Positions 7,896-10,271 of a stretch of DNA of 10,271 nucleotides are shown here, piece after piece. Position 1 is the first letter of the stretch. Each line of letters begins with the position of its first letter. The stretch covers positions 6,222 through 16,492 of the forward strand of contig BEXV01005574.1 of assembly GCA_003118195.1 (NCBI GenBank), in the 5' to 3' direction. Both the position numbers and the translations under genes were made by a program. The DNA comes from Hemicentrotus pulcherrimus. Taxonomy: Eukaryota > Echinodermata > Echinoidea > Camarodonta > Strongylocentrotidae. The notes under the pieces were generated by a model. The model was not told the DNA's origin. It saw only the letters and a program-made list of their open reading frames with translations, and did not search any database.

Positions 7896-8104
7896 TATAT
7901 TACATACATATACATTGTATGATGCAAACTAGGAAACAAAATAAAACTAATATAAAGCATGTAGCTGTAAAGCTATATAATAAAAACAATAGTATGATGT
8001 GATATTATAAGGTTTAGTATCAGAGAAGGCAAACAAGTTTTCTTGCAGAAAAACGAACATTAGAGGTAATATTCATGTTGACTATGGAGTAGGGGTTTCT
8101 ATCT
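7896..8104. other. AT-rich spacer
   Basis: Nothing is recognised between the right end of the 1.23-kb element and the MITE at 8105. The sequence is AT-rich with short tetranucleotide-like stretches (ATACATAC). Confidence 0.4.
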
Positions 8105-8264
8105 GGGCCCTGTCTTATGAACAGTGGCGATTAATCGCAATTTTTTTTGCGATTGATACGAAAAGCAACTATGTACATACGACATGGGAGACTGCAAACT
8201 TGCGATTGATTGGCGGACTTGCGTTTAATTAGAATAAATCGCAAACCTTTATAAGACGGGCTTG
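8105..8264. mobile_element. 160-bp MITE with GGGCC..GTCTTAT ends
   Basis: The left end GGGCCCTGTCTTATGAACAG and the complement of the right end (CAAGCCCGTCTTATAAAGG) share GTCTTAT and adjacent bases. Further in, GCGATTAAT is mirrored by GCGATTTAT. ATCT stands immediately outside each end (8101-8104 and 8265-8268), a candidate 4-bp target duplication. The left half carries the palindrome GCGATTAATCGC and the hairpin AATCGCAA / TTGCGATT. From memory, similar GTCTTATAAAG..TTGCGATTGAT elements are common in marine invertebrate and fish genomes. Non-coding. Confidence 0.75.
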
Positions 8265-8268
8265 ATCT

Positions 8269-8586
8269 ACCCTAGTCGTACCACTGAGACCGACATCAGA
8301 CCGGTAACAGCCCGAACACAATATCACATTATCCCCAAAGGTCGAGGATAGGTCGGTGTTGAGTCAGTCTGGCAATGTGACTTAGGTAATACACCAGCCC
8401 CTCTTCCAATAAAATCAAAATCATTACTAAAAAATAAAATTAAACATATTATCTACCTTTTTCATGTTTTTCCTTCCCCGAAAACTTGGTAAGAATGACA
8501 AAGGAAGTGGAAACAATCGTGGCTACACCGAAGATCAGAAACGTCCTTCTTCGCAGCATTGCACCAAATTGTCAACTAATAGAAAG
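8269..8586. other. Spacer with no recognised gene
   Basis: A moderately GC-rich segment (8270-8400) with short complementary pieces such as ATCACATT / AATGTGAC, then AT-rich sequence. The open frame crossing 8486-8779 runs through the GA microsatellite and has no domain. Confidence 0.4.
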
Positions 8587-8587
8587 G

Positions 8588-8621
<34 letters not shown>
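8587..8621 (+). repeat. (AG)n microsatellite followed by G run
   Basis: About twelve AG units pass directly into ten G residues at 8612-8621. Confidence 0.95.
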
Positions 8622-8644
8622 TAGATAAAACACATACAAATCCT

Positions 8645-8790
8645 AATTCAATTCAATTCAAAAATGGTTTTTATTATAGCACACACATGAAAGACACCCA
8701 TGGCTGGCATATTAATGTTTACATGTTAGGCACTATAGATAACACTGTTAAAGATATACATGTATGTGTAAAAGACTAGAAATATTTTTA
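8645..8790 (-). mobile_element. 3' tail of a minus-strand retrotransposon
   Basis: On the minus strand an AATAAA signal (8675-8670) precedes a pentanucleotide tail of GAATT units (8660-8645). This arrangement fits the 3' end of a non-LTR element. The upstream sequence to about 8790 is non-coding and its limit is a guess. Family not recognised. Confidence 0.4.
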
Positions 8791-8877
8791 AAAATAGGAG
8801 TTAGATTCAGCAGTATTGTTCGTAGGTAGCCTAAAATACGTCTATGTACTCTAGATCTGTAGTGTCCTTTGGCAAGA

Positions 8878-9097
8878 CATTAGGGACTTTTAGATTTGCA
8901 TGTAGACAATAGGTCTATGCTACGATCTACGTCCTTTTAATGCACTGCCTTGAATGGACGTCACACGTATCAGTCCACGCAAATCTAAAAGTCCCTAATA
9001 GTGGACTGCTACGTGCGACGTCCTTTTAGGCACTTTAAAAGGACGTCATACGTAGCAGTCCACTATGTCGACGTGTAAATCTTGAAGTCCCTATTGT
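8878..9097. mobile_element. Compound foldback element: one and a half palindromic units
   Basis: A 21-bp perfect inverted repeat joins 8879-8899 and 8979-8999 (key core GGGACTTTTAGATTTGC). Inside it is a diverged hairpin with ACGTCCTTTTAA / TTGAATGGACGT arms. Directly after it lies a second hairpin, 8999-9028 against 9036-9065, with 28 of 30 bases paired and loop GGCACTT. The sequence then closes with GTCGACGTGTAAATCTTGAAGTCCCTATTG-like sequence ending near 9097, a diverged complement of the left end at 8878-8910. The parts are explained by one family of palindromic element in which a first copy lacks part of its right arm and the second lacks its left end. Non-coding. Confidence 0.8.
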
Positions 9098-9116
9098 ATT
9101 TCATTTGTCATTCTTC

Positions 9117-9240
9117 CACCCAGGTGTTAAATGGGTACCGGTAGGAAGGTATTCCTTGAATGCTGTGAGCACCGAGATCGGTAGGCATGCTGTAAGCCTT
9201 GATGGGTGTGGGTGCTATAAAATGTATCCATCGTTATTCT
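9117..9240 (+). mobile_element. SINE-like 3' unit preceding a trinucleotide tail
   Basis: The block CACCCAGGTGTTAAATGGGT, TTCCTTGAATGCTGTGAGC and GGTGCTATAAAATGTATCC leads straight into a long TTC/TTA/TCA tract. From memory, a short conserved unit ending in GCTATA(T)AAATG plus a trinucleotide tail is shared by SINEs and some CR1/L2 ends. The same logic is seen at 556-615 on the minus strand. A tRNA-like promoter head was not seen, so the unit may be 5'-truncated. Confidence 0.45.
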
Positions 9241-9420
9241 TCTTCTTCATCCTCTTTTTCTCTTTGTCATTATTGTCATAACTGTTATTATTATTATCAT
9301 CATCATTATCATTACTATTATTATCGTCATCATGATTATTGTTATTATTATCATAATCATCATCATTTACATCATTGTTTTAATTTTCGTTATCACTTTC
9401 CATGCTATTATCAACATGAC
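9231..9420 (+). repeat. Imperfect TTC/TTA/TCA trinucleotide tract
   Basis: About 185 bp of mixed TTC, ATT and ATC triplets. Translated, it gives a His/Tyr-rich open frame (9199-9459) that is only a microsatellite reading. It probably grew from the tail of the SINE-like unit just before it. Confidence 0.9.
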
Positions 9421-9483
9421 TTTACACATACCGAATTGGGAGGGGGAGGGGGGGGGTGATCAAGAGTACATTGGCTAACATTT

Positions 9484-9614
9484 CAGCCCTCTGAGCGTTA
9501 ATGGTAGGCCTAAGATTATGCATTCTCCAAAAACTTTGACAGACATTTACTTCAATCGAAGGCTTGCTATGGGCCACCATTAAATCAGCTCAGAGGGTCA
9601 TATTTTGAGGGCTG
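9484..9614. mobile_element. 131-bp MITE with CAGCCCTC ends
   Basis: CAGCCCTC at 9484-9491 is inverted at 9607-9614. CCCTCTGAGC..TTAATGGT.GGCC (9487-9510) is inverted at 9572-9597 with a small gap. On the right the terminal CCCTC motif is present twice, separated by TCATATTTT, so the right end may carry a small insertion or duplication. CAG starts recall hAT-type ends, but no 8-bp target duplication was found. Non-coding. Confidence 0.65.
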
Positions 9615-10271
9615 CAAAAAGTTTTTTTTTTTTTTTGGTGTAACCTGTGTAACCTAACATGATAGATACGCTACCTAAACTCTAAACGGTTTACTTGTTA
9701 AGTGTTAAAGTGCTGACGTAAATTATCGTTTATTATTTCGGTCATTCAGTTAAAAAACAAAACTGCTTTAAAATGACGCTCTGCTACATAATACAAGCTC
9801 AATTCAAGCGGTCATGAAAAGTACAACAACTATGAAGACAATAAATGATACGAATATGAAAATTATGACTAAAATACTAACAAGACTAACAATACACTTA
9901 TAACGGAAAAGCACAACAACATTAAATAAAGCAGTGTCTTACCTGGAAAACAATATTAAACACTTCTCAATCACTACTATGCCGTTGGTCCACCACAACC
10001 TCGTAATAGCAGATCACAATTAAAGACTGATTAGTCTTATGTTTGCCATGGGCATACCGTGGTCTATATGCGGTGTCGCACGCGACCAATAATTGATGCT
10101 AATCAAAATATGACACCCTTCTCAATTACACCACTAAGCGATACCGACGTGATGTATTTAAAGGTATAGATAAGACATAGTCATCGGTCGCGGTATATAT
10201 TTGCGACTACTCGTGTCACTGAGTGGCGTTTCAAAAATTATTCCGTTTGCAGTTTTTAATTTAGTATATTA
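9615..10271. other. Region without recognised gene
   Basis: It begins with a run of about 15 T residues (9620-9635). No open frame or family motif was recognised on either strand. A strong-looking minus-strand splice donor (CAG|GTAAGA, exon ending at 9943) and a TATA-like sequence near 10192 are the only gene-like signals. A small hairpin AAGACT / AGTCTT lies at 10023-10038. Confidence 0.4.
10085..10202. promoter_or_regulatory. Weak promoter-like signals (CCAAT, TATA)
   Basis: CCAAT occurs at 10085-10089 and TATATATTT at 10194-10202, in a locally CpG-richer patch. Both strings can be read on either strand, so direction is undetermined. With the donor at 9943 they could mark a minus-strand first non-coding exon, or a plus-strand promoter reading out of the window. 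Low confidence. Confidence 0.2.

Noticed and set aside
8878..9097. CRISPR array or attenuator-type hairpins
   Set aside because: The repeats are inverted, not evenly spaced direct repeats with unique spacers, and the genome is animal-like.
9199..9459. His/Tyr-rich 86-residue open frame
   Set aside because: It is the translation of a trinucleotide microsatellite; no domain and no conserved start context.

Overview
The window reads as non-coding-rich animal DNA: AT-rich, intron-containing, crowded with small transposons, foldbacks and microsatellites, with no bacterial or viral gene layout. A marine invertebrate, probably a deuterostome and perhaps an echinoderm, fits best. The grounds are a GABA-B-like receptor exon, a carbohydrate sulfotransferase with its catalytic domain in one exon, CR1/L2-type retrotransposon ends with (TTA)n tails, and several MITEs. 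The species guess rests on remembered repeat style, not on a search.

Only two stretches look like host protein-coding sequence. On the plus strand, 2704-3051 encodes a signal peptide and the start of a ligand-binding lobe like that of GABA-B / class C receptors. It ends at a GT donor and is interrupted by an in-frame TGA at 2962-2964. On the minus strand, 5588-4740 is a large terminal exon of a Golgi carbohydrate sulfotransferase (HNK-1 ST / CHST8-14 type). It has both PAPS-binding motifs, but the membrane-anchor exon was not found. The two exons converge and nothing links them functionally.

Layout: 1-15 poly-G; about 68-366 a decayed foldback; 530-1094 a 5'-truncated CR1/L2-like retrotransposon on the minus strand; 1538-1922 TTAA MITE copy A; 1923-2703 a possible promoter/5' region; 2704-3051 receptor exon; 3674-4047 TTAA MITE copy B; 4740-5588 sulfotransferase exon; 5668-5850 (GA)n; 6178-6204 G-quadruplex motif; 6664-7895 a 1.23-kb element with 27-bp inverted ends, holding internal hairpins, a reiterated motif and a retrotransposon 3' tail; 8105-8264 a 160-bp MITE; 8587-8790 microsatellite and another retrotransposon tail; 8878-9097 a compound foldback; 9117-9420 a SINE-like tail with a long trinucleotide tract; 9484-9614 a further MITE; 9640-10271 no gene seen, with weak promoter and splice-donor signals.

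The main interest lies in the mobile-element structures, especially the 1.23-kb element and the compound foldback, and in the stop codon in the receptor exon. I found no sign of a new multi-gene system, CRISPR array, tRNA or rRNA.
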